A stretch of 64,000 bases of DNA from Thermomicrobium sp. 4228-Ro (GTDB lineage Bacteria > Chloroflexota > Chloroflexia > Thermomicrobiales > Thermomicrobiaceae), in assembly GCF_026241205.1 (NCBI RefSeq), contig NZ_JAPFQM010000006.1, positions 843,129 to 907,128 of the forward strand, read 5' to 3'. Numbering within the stretch: position 1 is the stretch's first letter; each line of letters starts with the position of its first letter. Position numbers and translations under genes: made by a program. Below the pieces are notes generated by a model that saw only the letters and a list, made by a program, of their open reading frames with translations, did not search any database and had not been told where the DNA came from. This document shows positions 26,912 to 35,861 of the stretch, one piece after another.

Positions 26912-27846
26912 ACCGATCCCTCGATCTCCTGACGCTCGTCGTGTGCATCGTCCCGGTCGGGCGTCTCCTCAATCCTACTCCCGGAGAGAGGCTCGTCAAC
27001 TTCTTCTGTCGAGACGCGTCGGAACCGCGTCAGGAGTGCGCGGAACGCCCGCTGGCCAGCGACCCCTTCGGCGACCCAGCGCGCGATGCGGCGCTGTCGC
27101 CAGGCCAGCTCCCGGCTGGCCTCCTCGACTGGAAGGCCGAACCGTTCCTCGGCCGTGGCGAGGAACGCCGCCGGGTAGACAGCGAGCGGTGAGCGGATGG
27201 TCTCCCGTACGGCCAGAACTCGCGGCATCAGCTCCCGACCTTGCCAGCGTACCGACTCGACCCGCACGACCCGTCGCAACAGCCCCTCACTGGTTACCCC
27301 CATGCCGAGCGTGACGACGAGGTCGATCGGCCGCAGCGATTCCGACGGTACCTCCAGAGGAAAGCTGCGGAGCAACGCGAACACTTCTTCGGCTCCCGCT
27401 GCGTGCACGGTCGCACCGAGCCGCCACCCTTCCGTCAGGAGCCCGAACAGTCGCCGTACCCCTTTCCCCCACAGGTAGATCGGCAGGTGATCGCTGATCT
27501 CGTTCACGAGAAGATACGACCGGTCGCGCTCGAGCGTCTCGACGAACACGAAGCGCTCGTACCAGCCCCGGAGATAGTACCGCGTCGTTCCCTCCGGCAG
27601 GAGGTCGACGAGGGCAGTCAGGAGCGTCGTCTTCCCGGCGCCGTGCTCGCGAGCCGCGACGATCACCGACGCCCGGTGCTCCAGCGCCAGCCAGAGGAAG
27701 GCTGCCGTCGCCGCGTCCAGACTCCCGACGCGCACGAGGTCGACGAGGGAGAGACCGTCCACCGGCGGCACTCCGTACCGCCCCCACCAGTCAGCTGGCG
27801 GGATACCGGTTTCGTCGTCCTCGAGCGGTGCCCAAAGTCGTTCCAC
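26890..27846 (-). CDS. Secretion-type P-loop ATPase (VirB11/PilT-like)
   Basis: The 318-residue protein has a P-loop VIVAAREHGAGKTTLLTALV and a Walker B-like SYLLVNEISDHLPIYLWGKG followed by LGATVHAAGAEEV, the order of the type II/IV secretion ATPases. It lacks most of the N-terminal domain, and the C-terminal 100 residues (RLAWRQRRIARWVAEGVAG-like, then an acidic tail) are atypical. It probably couples ATP hydrolysis to assembly or remodelling with the two following genes. Start is GTG 27846. Function in true secretion is doubtful because no pilin or channel genes are present. Confidence 0.72.
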   Translation of the reverse strand: MERLWAPLEDDETGIPPADWWGRYGVPPVDGLSLVDLVRVGSLDAATAAFLWLALEHRASVIVAAREHGAGKTTLLTALVDLLPEGTTRYYLRGWYERFVFVETLERDRSYLLVNEISDHLPIYLWGKGVRRLFGLLTEGWRLGATVHAAGAEEVFALLRSFPLEVPSESLRPIDLVVTLGMGVTSEGLLRRVVRVESVRWQGRELMPRVLAVRETIRSPLAVYPAAFLATAEERFGLPVEEASRELAWRQRRIARWVAEGVAGQRAFRALLTRFRRVSTEEVDEPLSGSRIEETPDRDDAHDERQEIEGSVWKDHGH

Positions 27847-27910
27847 GCCCCAAGCATACTCAGGAACGGGGCAGCCTGCACCTCCCCATTCCCCGCCGCG
27901 TACGCACTCG

Positions 27911-29023
27911 TCAGCCCCGCAGCTCGATCGGCACGTAATGGCGGTTGATCGGCCCGACGTACTCGGCCCGCGGCCGGATCAAGCGGTTGTCGGCCTGCTG
28001 CTCGAGGATGTGCGCGGTCCAGCCGGAAATACGGCTGGCTGCGAAGACCGGCGTCATCAGCTCCTTATCGATGCCCAGGTAGTGATAGACCGACGCGGCA
28101 TAGAAATCGACGTTCGGGAAGAGTCCCTTGTCGCGCGCCATCACCTCGGCGATCGCGACCGAAAGCTCGTACCAGCGCAGGTCGCCACGCGCCTCGCCCA
28201 GCCGCCGCGAGAGATCCCGCAGCCACTTGGCGCGCGGGTCCTCGCCCTTGTAGACCCGGTGGCCGAAGCCCATCACCCGCTCTTTGCGGGCGAGTTTTTC
28301 GGCGATGTACGGTTCGACGCGATCGAGCGTTCCGATCTCTTCGAGCATCTGCATCACTGCGGCATTCGCCCCGCCGTGCAGTGGCCCTTTGAGCGCAGCG
28401 ATCGCCGCGGTGACTGCCGCATGCATGTCGGCCAGCGTCGCTGCCACCACCCGCGCCGCGAAGGTCGAAGCGTTGAACTCGTGGTCGGCATGCAGTACGA
28501 GGATCTTGTTCATCGCTTCGACCTCGAGATCGCTCGGCTCGCGGTCGTGCAGTGTGCGCAAGAAGGCGCGTGCCGTGCTCGGCTCGTCAGCTGGCGGTGC
28601 CACCGGAGCCAAGCCCCGGCGCAGCCGACCGATCGTCGCCACGATCGTCGGCACCTGTGCGACCAACCGGAGCCCCTTGGCGACCGCCGCCTCGCGCGCG
28701 ACCGTGTTCGGGTCCTCCTCGTACCAGGCCAGCGCCGAGACGGCCGTGCGCAACAGGTCCATCGGCACTGCCCGCGGCGCCTCGCTCAGTAGCTGGAGAA
28801 TCCCCTCGGGCAACCGCCGCTCCGCAGCGAGCGTGCGCTGCAAGTCTTCGAGCTGTGTTCGGGTCGGCAGTTCCCCATGGTAGAGCAGGTAGACGACTTC
28901 CTCGTAGGACGCCTGGGCGGCCAGCTCGTCGATCTCGATCCCGACATAGGCCAGTGTCCCGTCGATGATCGAACTGAGCCGTGTCGTCCCGGCGATGACA
29001 CCCTCGAGTCCCCGTGCGACCAT
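27911..29023 (-). CDS. Citrate synthase (or 2-methylcitrate synthase)
   Basis: The 370-residue enzyme shows the short bacterial citrate synthase blocks: GLEGVIAGTTRLSSIIDGTL, LVYLLYHGELP-like YEEVVYLLYHGELPTRTQLE, LHADHEFNASTFAARVVAAT (first catalytic His), GPLHGGANAAVMQMLEEIG (second His), GFGHRVYKGEDPRAKWLRDL and the aspartate region VDFYAASVYHYLGI. It condenses oxaloacetate with acetyl-CoA at the entry of the TCA cycle; the small form is also seen for methylcitrate synthases. The ATG follows GGAGGAGG. It is monocistronic. Confidence 0.95.
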   Translation of the reverse strand: MVARGLEGVIAGTTRLSSIIDGTLAYVGIEIDELAAQASYEEVVYLLYHGELPTRTQLEDLQRTLAAERRLPEGILQLLSEAPRAVPMDLLRTAVSALAWYEEDPNTVAREAAVAKGLRLVAQVPTIVATIGRLRRGLAPVAPPADEPSTARAFLRTLHDREPSDLEVEAMNKILVLHADHEFNASTFAARVVAATLADMHAAVTAAIAALKGPLHGGANAAVMQMLEEIGTLDRVEPYIAEKLARKERVMGFGHRVYKGEDPRAKWLRDLSRRLGEARGDLRWYELSVAIAEVMARDKGLFPNVDFYAASVYHYLGIDKELMTPVFAASRISGWTAHILEQQADNRLIRPRAEYVGPINRHYVPIELRG

Positions 29024-29659
29024 GAACGAACCTCCTCCACCCTGGAAACTTGACGAAGCTGGACGTTCCTTGACGGAGCTGGAACGCCCGCTCCACCTTT
29101 ACCGCATCGTGAACACCCTGTAAAGCCCACCAGCCGATCGTCGCCTGACCGTCGCGACGCAGTCGCGCTCAGGCTGGGGCGACGTCGCCTCCACCGGCGA
29201 GCTGGAACGCCTCGCGCTCGCTCCAGCACCCCCCTTTGCCAACGGCCATCGCCAGCCCGCGAGCGAAACAGCCTGGCGCGCCAGGCCCCCGACCCCAGCG
29301 ACCGTATCCTGCCAACCCATGCGGGTGCACACCTCGTCGATCGTACCCGGTGAGCAGTCGTGGCACGCGAGCCGGAGGAGGCCGACCGAGCCGGTCGCGC
29401 TCGCGAGAGCCATCGCTCTGGCCATGACCTGGCGAACCCACGGCCAGTCGTTCGCGGAGCTCCAGCCGTCCGGTGAACGAGCGCTCCTGCCCAGCAGTCC
29501 GGACAGCCACACCGAGGAGCCACGCGGCGCAGCTGGAGCACCCCGATGGCACTGTTCCCTCGCTGCCACGCACGGAGCATCATCACCGGTCGCCCAGCAC
29601 TGGCCGGGCGCGTTCGGTGGACCCGGTCGCGGCGGGCACGCGGTGAGCGATCGATCCGG
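29024..29659. other. Gap without a confident gene
   Basis: This 636-base gap precedes the amine-dehydrogenase-like cluster. Near 29041-29085 the sequences CTTGACGAAGCTGGA and CTTGACGGAGCTGGA form a direct repeat upstream of citrate synthase and may be promoter-associated. The rest has open frames on both strands with some coding-like base bias (for example minus strand around 29250-29450, with ACHDCSPGTIDEVC), but no start site, domain or partner supports any of them. A decayed gene is possible. Confidence 0.45.
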
Positions 29660-29694
29660 ACCTGTCTGCGGTGGACAGCGAACTACGTCGTAAA
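29660..29694 (+). promoter_or_regulatory. ECF-type promoter P1, upstream of light-subunit copy 1
   Basis: The element ACCTGTCTGC (29660-29669), a 16-base spacer and CGTCGTAAA (29686-29694) lie 29 bases ahead of the first MauA-like gene. The same -35-like box, spacer length and CGTC occur at three other starts in this cluster. CGTC with 16-base spacing is typical of ECF sigma promoters, and an ECF sigma gene lies at 39.4 kb. Confidence 0.75.
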
Positions 29695-29722
29695 GAGTGA
29701 GCGCTGAGTCGGACGAAGGAGC

Positions 29723-30172
29723 ATGTCGGACGTCGGCCGCCGTCACTCGCTTCTCGGCAGCTCCGGCAGCCGCCGAAACTGGTTGAAACGCCTCGCTGGC
29801 ATGGTGGTCAGTGGCGTCCTGTTCCTGATCACTGAGCCACCCGTGCACGGTCAGGCCTCGTGCAGCCAGTGGCACCGCTGCGGCATGTGCGGTTGCCTGT
29901 GTTCCTGTGTCTGCGGCAGCGATTCCGCCTGCCCCTCGGGCACTCAGGAAGGCGGTGCGTGGTGGGCCTGTTGCTTCTCCAGCGGGAGACTCTGGCTCGT
30001 CCGCTCCCTCGACTGCTGCGGTCCGCGGGACCGGCGACCGGCCTGCCCCAGCGGCCGCTCCTGTAACCAGAACAACAGTTGCGGACAGTACCCGTCGAAC
30101 CAGAACTGGTGTCCGAATCCGTCGACCCGAGCAGCCTACTGCACGCGTGCACAGGTGTGGTCGCAATGCTGA
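29723..30172 (+). CDS. Methylamine-dehydrogenase light-subunit-like protein (TTQ type), copy 1
   Basis: The 149-residue protein has a Tat-like signal (SRRNWLKRLAG then a hydrophobic stretch to about residue 45). The mature chain follows the MADH light chain: CSQWHRC, CLCSC, ACPSGT, AWWACCF, RSLDCCG and QNWC. Aligned by eye to the Paracoccus light chain, W80 and W129 match the two tryptophans that cross-link into tryptophan tryptophylquinone, and D97 matches catalytic Asp76. The position of Asp32 is Cys56 instead. There are 18 cysteines against 12 in the classical subunit. With a heavy-subunit-like propeller it should oxidise an amine outside the membrane. The substrate is unknown. ATG follows GAAGGAG. 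Confidence 0.8.
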   Translation: MSDVGRRHSLLGSSGSRRNWLKRLAGMVVSGVLFLITEPPVHGQASCSQWHRCGMCGCLCSCVCGSDSACPSGTQEGGAWWACCFSSGRLWLVRSLDCCGPRDRRPACPSGRSCNQNNSCGQYPSNQNWCPNPSTRAAYCTRAQVWSQC

Positions 30173-30232
30173 TCGGTCTCCTCGTACCGACCGAAACCGG
30201 ACGCTCGGACAGTCAATACTCGGAGGTCGACC

Positions 30233-31537
30233 ATGCGTGACCGAACGCTTCCGACCGTATCGCCGCGACGGACGACTGGCCTACTGCTCGCCTCGAGCGC
30301 TGTCCTGCTGGTCAGCCTCATCGCCGCATCCCTGACCCGAATCGGTGTACCGTCGCGCTCGCTCCCCCATCTGGGTGCCGCACCGAACGCGATCGTCCGT
30401 CCCCTCGTTCTGCTCCCGGTCGGCACCACCGATGACCCGAGACTGGCCCCCCGCACGACCGGGCTCGTTCTCGTCGATGCCCGATCGGGAGCGATTCTGG
30501 ACCGCCACGCGATCGCTGACTCCACCGAGGTCGTGAGCGCCTCTTTCGTCTCGCCCGGCGACCGCATCGTCTTCTACGCCGGCGAGCACACGGGGCCGCA
30601 CGCACGGCTCGAGGTCCGCCGCCTTCCTGGCTGGGATATCGAGTCCGTTGTCCCGATCGACGCCAGTATCCCGCCAGCCCGCGTGCTCGCTGAGCGCTTC
30701 CCCTCGATCAGCGCCTCTGACCCGACGCTCCTCGCGTTCGCAGCCGAACCGCAGGGACGGTGGGCTGCCGTCACGTTCTGGTCGCTGATGGCGCCCAAGC
30801 CCGACGGTCCATCCAGCCAGCTCGTGTGGGTGACCATGGTGGACCTCGAGCGTGCCGCGTGGGCTGGGTGGGCCCACCCGCTCCCCGCGAGCCAGGCAGC
30901 TTCGCTCGTAGCCCTTCCCGACCGTATCCTGGTGCTCGGCCACGAGCTGCGGACCTCGAGCCGGCGCAGTGTCGGCACGGTCGTCGCGCTCGACCCGCAG
31001 AGCGGTGAAACGCTCGGCCAGCTGACCTTGGAGAGTGCCTCGACGACGGTCAAGCCGCTGGGAGAGGGCCTGGGCGACGAGCAAGCCACCTTCTCGACCG
31101 CGCTCGACCCCGTTCTCTGGAACGGCCAGCTGTTGGTGGTGACCACCGACCTGGAAGGGTTCGTCATCGACCCCAGTGCGCTCACCGTCACCGCGCACTA
31201 CCCACCGCTCGCGGACCGGCTCGTCGCCGCCGGACGACCCTTCATCACGGGAGATCGGCTGGTCGTCGGCGGTGGTGCGGTGCGCGTGATCGATATCGCG
31301 TCGTGGCGACTGCTGGCCACTTACCCCTTGCCGCAGATGCCGGAGACCTGGTGGATCGCCGCCGGCCTGGTCGATCAGGAGACGTTGCTCGTGACCGGCA
31401 CGCGCGAGGGCTGCCTGCGGCACCTGGATCTGGCGACGGGTCGTCTCAGCGCGCCGCTCGCGTGCGGCTTCCTGGTCGACTATCCTTCCCCGCTGTTCGG
31501 CTGGCCAGCCTTCTTCTCAGGCTCGAGCGGTCCCTGA
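30233..31537 (+). CDS. Beta-propeller protein, heavy-subunit-like, copy 1
   Basis: The 434-residue protein has an N-terminal export/anchor helix (TGLLLASSAVLLVSLIAASL) and repeated propeller strands (TGLVLVDARSGAILDRHAI, ARLEVRRLPGWDIESVVPID, WVTMVDLERAAWAGWAHPLP, VVALDPQSGETLGQLTLES). It occupies the place of the methylamine dehydrogenase heavy subunit, 61 bases after the light-subunit-like gene with its own CGGAGG site. Near the end two cysteines (EGCLRHLD and PLACGF) are spaced C-x16-C, as in all four intact paralogues. Similarity to MauB is at fold and context level; sequence homology is not proven by eye. Confidence 0.75.
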   Translation: MRDRTLPTVSPRRTTGLLLASSAVLLVSLIAASLTRIGVPSRSLPHLGAAPNAIVRPLVLLPVGTTDDPRLAPRTTGLVLVDARSGAILDRHAIADSTEVVSASFVSPGDRIVFYAGEHTGPHARLEVRRLPGWDIESVVPIDASIPPARVLAERFPSISASDPTLLAFAAEPQGRWAAVTFWSLMAPKPDGPSSQLVWVTMVDLERAAWAGWAHPLPASQAASLVALPDRILVLGHELRTSSRRSVGTVVALDPQSGETLGQLTLESASTTVKPLGEGLGDEQATFSTALDPVLWNGQLLVVTTDLEGFVIDPSALTVTAHYPPLADRLVAAGRPFITGDRLVVGGGAVRVIDIASWRLLATYPLPQMPETWWIAAGLVDQETLLVTGTREGCLRHLDLATGRLSAPLACGFLVDYPSPLFGWPAFFSGSSGP

Positions 31538-31546
31538 AGAGACCGG

Positions 31547-32219
31547 TTGCAGAGAGGAGTTCTCCGATGCTCGCTCGCTGTACTGGACGTGCCGATAGCC
31601 GGCCGGTCTCCCGCCCCCCTCGTCGAGCTTCTCGTGCTCGTGATCGTCTCCTTTCCTGCTCTCGCCGCGACACCACTGCTGCGTCCCAACGATCGGCTGG
31701 CTGCCCGTCCCGAGCCTGCGCCTGCACTGATCCTCGCGCAGACGGCTACGCACTCGCTCGCACTCGACGCCCGCAGCGGCCAGATCGTCTCCCAACAGCC
31801 TGGCACCTCGGCGATCCTCGCCGCCGATCCCGGTGGCCGGCTCGCCCGCTCCATCACCGACGATCGGGTGACTATCTCGCGCCTCCCGAGTTGGTCGACC
31901 GTCCATGTGCTTTCGATCGACTCGGAGATACCACCCGCTCAGGCAGTGCGACGCGCCTTCCCAGCTCTCGGTGACGACTCCCCTCGTCCCTACGCAGCCG
32001 AGGTCTCACCGGACGCCCGGTACGCCGCCGTCCGGTTCGTCTCGGTGGCGCCGGGACCTTCCAGCCGGTGGGTCCTCTGAGTCACCACTCTGGACTTGGA
32101 GCGTGGCACCTGGGCGAGTTGGGCCCTCCCGGTTCCGGGTGCGCACTCTGCGTACCCGACGAGCGAACGCGATCCACCCGCCCGGGGACACAGCGATCCT
32201 GGCCGTCTGCCCGCTCGGC
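31547..32219 (+). pseudogene. Decayed heavy-subunit-like propeller
   Basis: This frame aligns with the N-terminal third of the neighbouring propellers: HSLALDARSGQIVSQQPGTS, VTISRLPSWSTVHVLSIDSE, IPPAQAVRRAFPALGDDSPR. It stops at TGA 32078-32080 where the paralogues have tryptophan (RWVL-stop-VTTLDLERGTW), continues in frame for the conserved ASWALPVPGAHSA, then loses similarity near 32170. The C-terminal two thirds, including the C-x16-C pair, are missing. It follows copy 1 in the same unit, and promoter P2 of the next propeller starts at its end. It is evidence of duplication and loss in this family. Confidence 0.8.
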
Positions 32220-32254
32220 AGCTGTCTGCAGCCAGCAGCGCGGCCCGTCTAGAA
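32220..32254 (+). promoter_or_regulatory. ECF-type promoter P2, upstream of propeller copy 2
   Basis: AGCTGTCTGC (32220-32229), a 16-base spacer and CGTCTAGAA (32246-32254) lie 28 bases before the GTG of the next propeller gene. It is the only one of the four that drives a propeller without a light-subunit gene directly in front. Confidence 0.72.
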
Positions 32255-32282
32255 AAGTGAAGACGAGCCAGGAGAGTGGACC

Positions 32283-33653
32283 GTGTCCGACATCACCCGC
32301 GCGCACCCGCATCGCACCGGCTACGGCAGCCGTGGCAGCTTGCTCGAACGCCTCATCGCCGCATTGGTCAGCGGTGTGGCGCTCCGGCACCCTCGACACG
32401 CCATCACCGCGAGTGCCGCTGCACTGGCCGTCAGCCTGTTCCTCGTCCTCGCGCTCGCCCTCTCCCGAACACCGGCGGGCCTGCTGCACACCGCGGGCCA
32501 CGGGGCACCGGACCAGTCTCGACCGAGACTGCTGACGTTCGCAGCCGAACCGGCTGACGCCATGACTGGCATCTTCGGGAGCCGGCTCGTGCTCCTCGAT
32601 CTCTCGACCGGTGAAGTCGTCGACTCCTACTCCGATGCGTCCGACGTGAGCGCAGCTGCACTCTCGCCCGCTGGTGACCTCGTCATCCTCAAACGTGGCG
32701 AGCTGGCTGGTGAGACGTGGCGGGACCGGCTCGAGGTCCGGCGCATACCCGACTGGTCGCGCGCGGCAGTGCTGCCGCTCGACTCCAGGATTCCCCCGGT
32801 CCGCGCGCTGGCTCGAGAGTTCCCCGCGGCAGCCACGGAGCCTCCCGTGCTGCAGCGGATGGTGATCGCCCCATCGGGCACCTGGGCCGCTGCGTGGCTC
32901 ACCTCGACGACCGAAAGCTTCCCCGGGGGCGGCGGCAGCTTCATCACCTGGATCACCACGCTCGACCTGGCCGCTGGCAGCTGGGCGACATGGGCGCTTC
33001 CCCTACCCGGTGCGCAAGCTGCCAGCCTTCTCGCGTTACCCGACAAGCTCGTCGTCATGAGTTCGGGGATCTCGTCGCCCCGGCAACCGACCGTCGCCAC
33101 GCTCCTCCTGGTCGATCCGGCGACCGGTCGCATCGAAGCGAGACAGGAACTCGCGCCGCTCGAGTGGACCGCCAAGCCAGCACGGCACGAGCCGACCCTC
33201 GTCACCTACCCGAGCGCGCTGCCGCCAGCCCTGTGGGGCACCCAGCTGGTAGTCGTGACCGAAGACCTGCAGGGTTTCGTCCTGGACGCGCAGACGCTGG
33301 CAGTCCACGCCCGCTACCCAGCACTGTCGGAATCGCGCCGCGTCGGCTGGCAGGTGCTGGTCAGCGGTGCCCGTGCGGTGCTCGTCGGGTACGACGAGGT
33401 CCTCCTCGTCGACCTCCACCGGTGGTCCGTCGAGCGTGCCTATCCTTTGCCCCACCGTGCGGAAAGCCTCTGGCGACCGGTCGGCATCGACCACGAACAC
33501 CGCACGCTCTGGCTCGTCACCACCGGAGACGGGTGTCTCTACCGGTTCGCGTTCGACCGGGGAGTCCTCTCGGAACCGCTCCGCTGTGGACTCGCTGCCG
33601 GTTGGCCCCATCTGACCGAGGGTTGGCCGGTGAGTAACGCCGCGGCCCCTTGA
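32283..33653 (+). CDS. Beta-propeller protein, heavy-subunit-like, copy 2
   Basis: The 456-residue protein has an N-terminal membrane/export helix (AITASAAALAVSLFLVLALA) then propeller repeats: SRLVLLDLSTGEVVDSYSDA, RLEVRRIPDWSRAAVLPLDS, ITTLDLAAGSWATWALPLPG, LLLVDPATGRIEARQELAPL. The ending DGCLYRFAFDRG then PLRCG gives the C-x16-C pair. It starts with GTG behind CAGGAGAG, has its own ECF-type promoter, and lacks a light subunit in its own unit. It could share one made elsewhere in the cluster. It is most like copy 1 and the decayed copy. Confidence 0.72.
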   Translation: MSDITRAHPHRTGYGSRGSLLERLIAALVSGVALRHPRHAITASAAALAVSLFLVLALALSRTPAGLLHTAGHGAPDQSRPRLLTFAAEPADAMTGIFGSRLVLLDLSTGEVVDSYSDASDVSAAALSPAGDLVILKRGELAGETWRDRLEVRRIPDWSRAAVLPLDSRIPPVRALAREFPAAATEPPVLQRMVIAPSGTWAAAWLTSTTESFPGGGGSFITWITTLDLAAGSWATWALPLPGAQAASLLALPDKLVVMSSGISSPRQPTVATLLLVDPATGRIEARQELAPLEWTAKPARHEPTLVTYPSALPPALWGTQLVVVTEDLQGFVLDAQTLAVHARYPALSESRRVGWQVLVSGARAVLVGYDEVLLVDLHRWSVERAYPLPHRAESLWRPVGIDHEHRTLWLVTTGDGCLYRFAFDRGVLSEPLRCGLAAGWPHLTEGWPVSNAAAP

Positions 33654-33683
33654 GAGGTGGTCGCACCTGCGGGACGCTGTCCC

Positions 33684-33719
33684 ATCTGTCTGGGTGCGCT
33701 CCCGCCACGCGTCTCGAAA
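33684..33719 (+). promoter_or_regulatory. ECF-type promoter P3, upstream of light-subunit copy 2
   Basis: ATCTGTCTGG (33684-33693), a 16-base spacer and CGTCTCGAAA (33710-33719) lie 29 bases before the ATG of the second light-subunit-like gene. The spacer sequence differs from P1, P2 and P4, so only the two boxes and the spacing are conserved. Confidence 0.75.
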
Positions 33720-33748
33720 TAAATGAGTCGTACGAGGAGGTCGCTCGA

Positions 33749-34198
33749 ATGGTATCCGCCGACCGGCTGCAGGCGCCGAACGACCCGCCCGCTGAGCGGA
33801 CCGACGACCGGTCCAACCGTCGCTCCTGGCTTCGCCGCTTCCTCGGCTTCCTGCTCACGACAGCCACCCTGTTGGTCGATCCACCTTCGACCAACGCCCA
33901 GAGCTGCAGTGACTGGTTCCGCTGCGGCATGGGTGGCTGCCTCTGCTCCTGCCGGGGCGGAAGCGACTCTAGTTGCCCACCCGGTACCGTGAACGGCACG
34001 AGTGCCTGGTATGCCTGCTGCTACGATCGGGCACGCAATAAGGTCTTTTTCGTCCGCTACACCGATTGCTGTTCGAACACGCAGCCCCCAGCATGCCCAA
34101 GTGGTTGTTTCTGCTCGCAGAGTGCGCAACCGAGTTGGTGCGGGTCGGCCGGAAGGTACGTCGTGTGCACGCGCGCCGTCCTCGTCGGAGTGTGTTGA
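33749..34198 (+). CDS. Methylamine-dehydrogenase light-subunit-like protein, copy 2
   Basis: The 149-residue protein has a Tat signal (NRRSWLRRFLGFLLTTATLL). The mature part has CSDWFRCGMGGCLCSC, SSCPPGT, AWYACCYD, VRYTDCCS and QPSWC. W87 and W130 match the TTQ-forming pair of the Paracoccus light chain, D106 matches Asp76, and the Asp32 position is Gly. The SCPPGT segment is nearly identical to NCPPGT of the classical subunit. It has 16 cysteines, including all 12 aligned positions judged by eye plus extras. ATG 33749 follows GAGGAGG. The partner propeller starts 22 bases later. Confidence 0.83.
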   Translation: MVSADRLQAPNDPPAERTDDRSNRRSWLRRFLGFLLTTATLLVDPPSTNAQSCSDWFRCGMGGCLCSCRGGSDSSCPPGTVNGTSAWYACCYDRARNKVFFVRYTDCCSNTQPPACPSGCFCSQSAQPSWCGSAGRYVVCTRAVLVGVC

Positions 34199-34220
34199 TG
34201 CTCGACAGGAGGACCGAGTC

Positions 34221-35687
34221 ATGCTGGACGGATCCGTCACTCGCTCTGCTTCGCACCTCCTCGCGCGCCTGTGGATCGCCCTCGTCGTGATGCTGGCTCT
34301 CGCCAGCCCTGGCTCGCCAGCCGCTGCCACGGATCCGAAACCGGTCGTCGTCGCGCTGAGCGGGCCGGATGCCGAGGAGGTCGCCATCCTCGACCCACGC
34401 AGCGGGACTGTCTTCAACCGGGTGCCGAACCGTGGTCAGGCGGTCATGCAAGTCTTTCTGGCTCCAACGGGCGATTTGGCAGCGGTGAAGGTCATCGAGG
34501 AAGGCCCGACGCCACGGGAGTACCTGGAGATCCGCACACTGCCCGATTGGACGCTCCGGACACGCGTCACGCTCGAAGCGATTCCACCGCTGCAGCCCTC
34601 GGAGGGGACGACACCCGGGCCCGTCCGTGACCCGCAGTTGGCATTCGCCTCGTTCTCGCCCGATGCGCGGGAGGTCGCGCTCGCCTTCTTCGCGACCGGG
34701 GAAGTCGCTGGCTGGGGCGTCCCGCACCTCGTGGTGACCGGCTTCGACCTCTCCTCCGGCCGGTGGGCGGGCTGGGCACGGTTGCTCGGTCCCGCCGACT
34801 ACGCCTGGCTCTTCCCGCGCCAAGACCGCTTGATCGTCGTCGCCCGGTCCGTCCTCCCACTCCGGACCGGTCAGGTCGCCACGGTCTACGCGCTCGACCG
34901 TACCTCGGGAGCCGTTCTGGGTACCCAGCCGATCCAGCATCTTGCTCCCGGGATACTGCCGCCCCGGGGCCAGACCGTACCCTCGACGACCGCAAGCATC
35001 GTTGGAGCGATGATGCACGGTGACGAGCTCGTCCTGCTCACCACCGATGTCGCGCGCATCGTCCTGGCAACTGACTCGCTCCGTATCCAGCGCGTCGATC
35101 CGCCGCTGACCCGCGAGCTCACCGCCCGCAGCGCGGTGCTCCTCCGCGACCGGCTCGTCGTGCAGTCGATGCTGGACGAGCTGCTCGTCGTCGACCTCGA
35201 CGCGTGGACAGTACGCTCGACGTACCAGCTGCCGCGGCCTGATCCGGAAGCGTACTGGACATTCTCCTGGGTACTGGTCGGCGCCGATCCGGACGGTCAC
35301 TGGATCTACCTCGGCGATACCGGAGAGGGGTGCCTGCGCCGCTGGAACCTCGACACTCTCGAACTCTCGACGCCGTCGGCCTGCGGGCTCGACCTGCGCC
35401 CCGAGTGGGTGACGTACTACGGATGGCCAGCATTCGCCTCGGGCACGAGCGAAGCGACGGCCACGCTCCCCGCGCCAGCCCGCCAGCCAACCGGTACCGT
35501 CGGCGTGGCGGCGCTCGCTCTCGGCGCCGTGTCGCTCCTGGCCGTGCTGGCACTGCTCGTAGCCTCCAGCACGCTGCGCCGGAGCGTCACCAGTGTCCGC
35601 AGCCGGATCCCCGCGTGGGCCCGGTTTCCGGGTAACGCACCGCCTGCTCAGGAGACCAGCCCGGCGAGCGGCTCGCCGGGAACCTGA
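34221..35687 (+). CDS. Beta-propeller protein, heavy-subunit-like, copy 3
   Basis: The 488-residue protein has a signal helix (LWIALVVMLALASPGSPAAA), then propeller repeats (EEVAILDPRSGTVFNRVPN, EYLEIRTLPDWTLRTRVTLE, LVVTGFDLSSGRWAGWARLL, TVYALDRTSGAVLGTQPIQH). A C-terminal transmembrane anchor follows (VAALALGAVSLLAVLALLVA), so the propeller should sit outside, tethered to the membrane. The paired cysteines (EGCLRRWN and PSACG, C-x16-C) are kept. It lies 22 bases after light-subunit copy 2, with AGGAGG in between, so the two should be produced together. The C-terminal anchor is absent in copies 1 and 2. Confidence 0.75.
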   Translation: MLDGSVTRSASHLLARLWIALVVMLALASPGSPAAATDPKPVVVALSGPDAEEVAILDPRSGTVFNRVPNRGQAVMQVFLAPTGDLAAVKVIEEGPTPREYLEIRTLPDWTLRTRVTLEAIPPLQPSEGTTPGPVRDPQLAFASFSPDAREVALAFFATGEVAGWGVPHLVVTGFDLSSGRWAGWARLLGPADYAWLFPRQDRLIVVARSVLPLRTGQVATVYALDRTSGAVLGTQPIQHLAPGILPPRGQTVPSTTASIVGAMMHGDELVLLTTDVARIVLATDSLRIQRVDPPLTRELTARSAVLLRDRLVVQSMLDELLVVDLDAWTVRSTYQLPRPDPEAYWTFSWVLVGADPDGHWIYLGDTGEGCLRRWNLDTLELSTPSACGLDLRPEWVTYYGWPAFASGTSEATATLPAPARQPTGTVGVAALALGAVSLLAVLALLVASSTLRRSVTSVRSRIPAWARFPGNAPPAQETSPASGSPGT

Positions 35688-35861
35688 ATGCCGGCACCCC
35701 GAACCGTTCGGACGCAGCGTCGAGCGCGTGCGGGCTCGACGGCTCGAGCGGGTGCTCTGGCCCTCCCGTGGCGGGCCGTCATCACACTGGACAGACCCCC
35801 GGGCAGCCGCCGAACTCGCCGGTCGCTCGTCAGTGCTCGGCAGGTGACGCGCGCACCTTCC

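Noticed and set aside
29099-30166. Long minus-strand frame across the first light-subunit gene
   Set aside because: It is antisense to the Cys-rich gene. The part at 29250-29450 has some coding-like bias, but no start or family.
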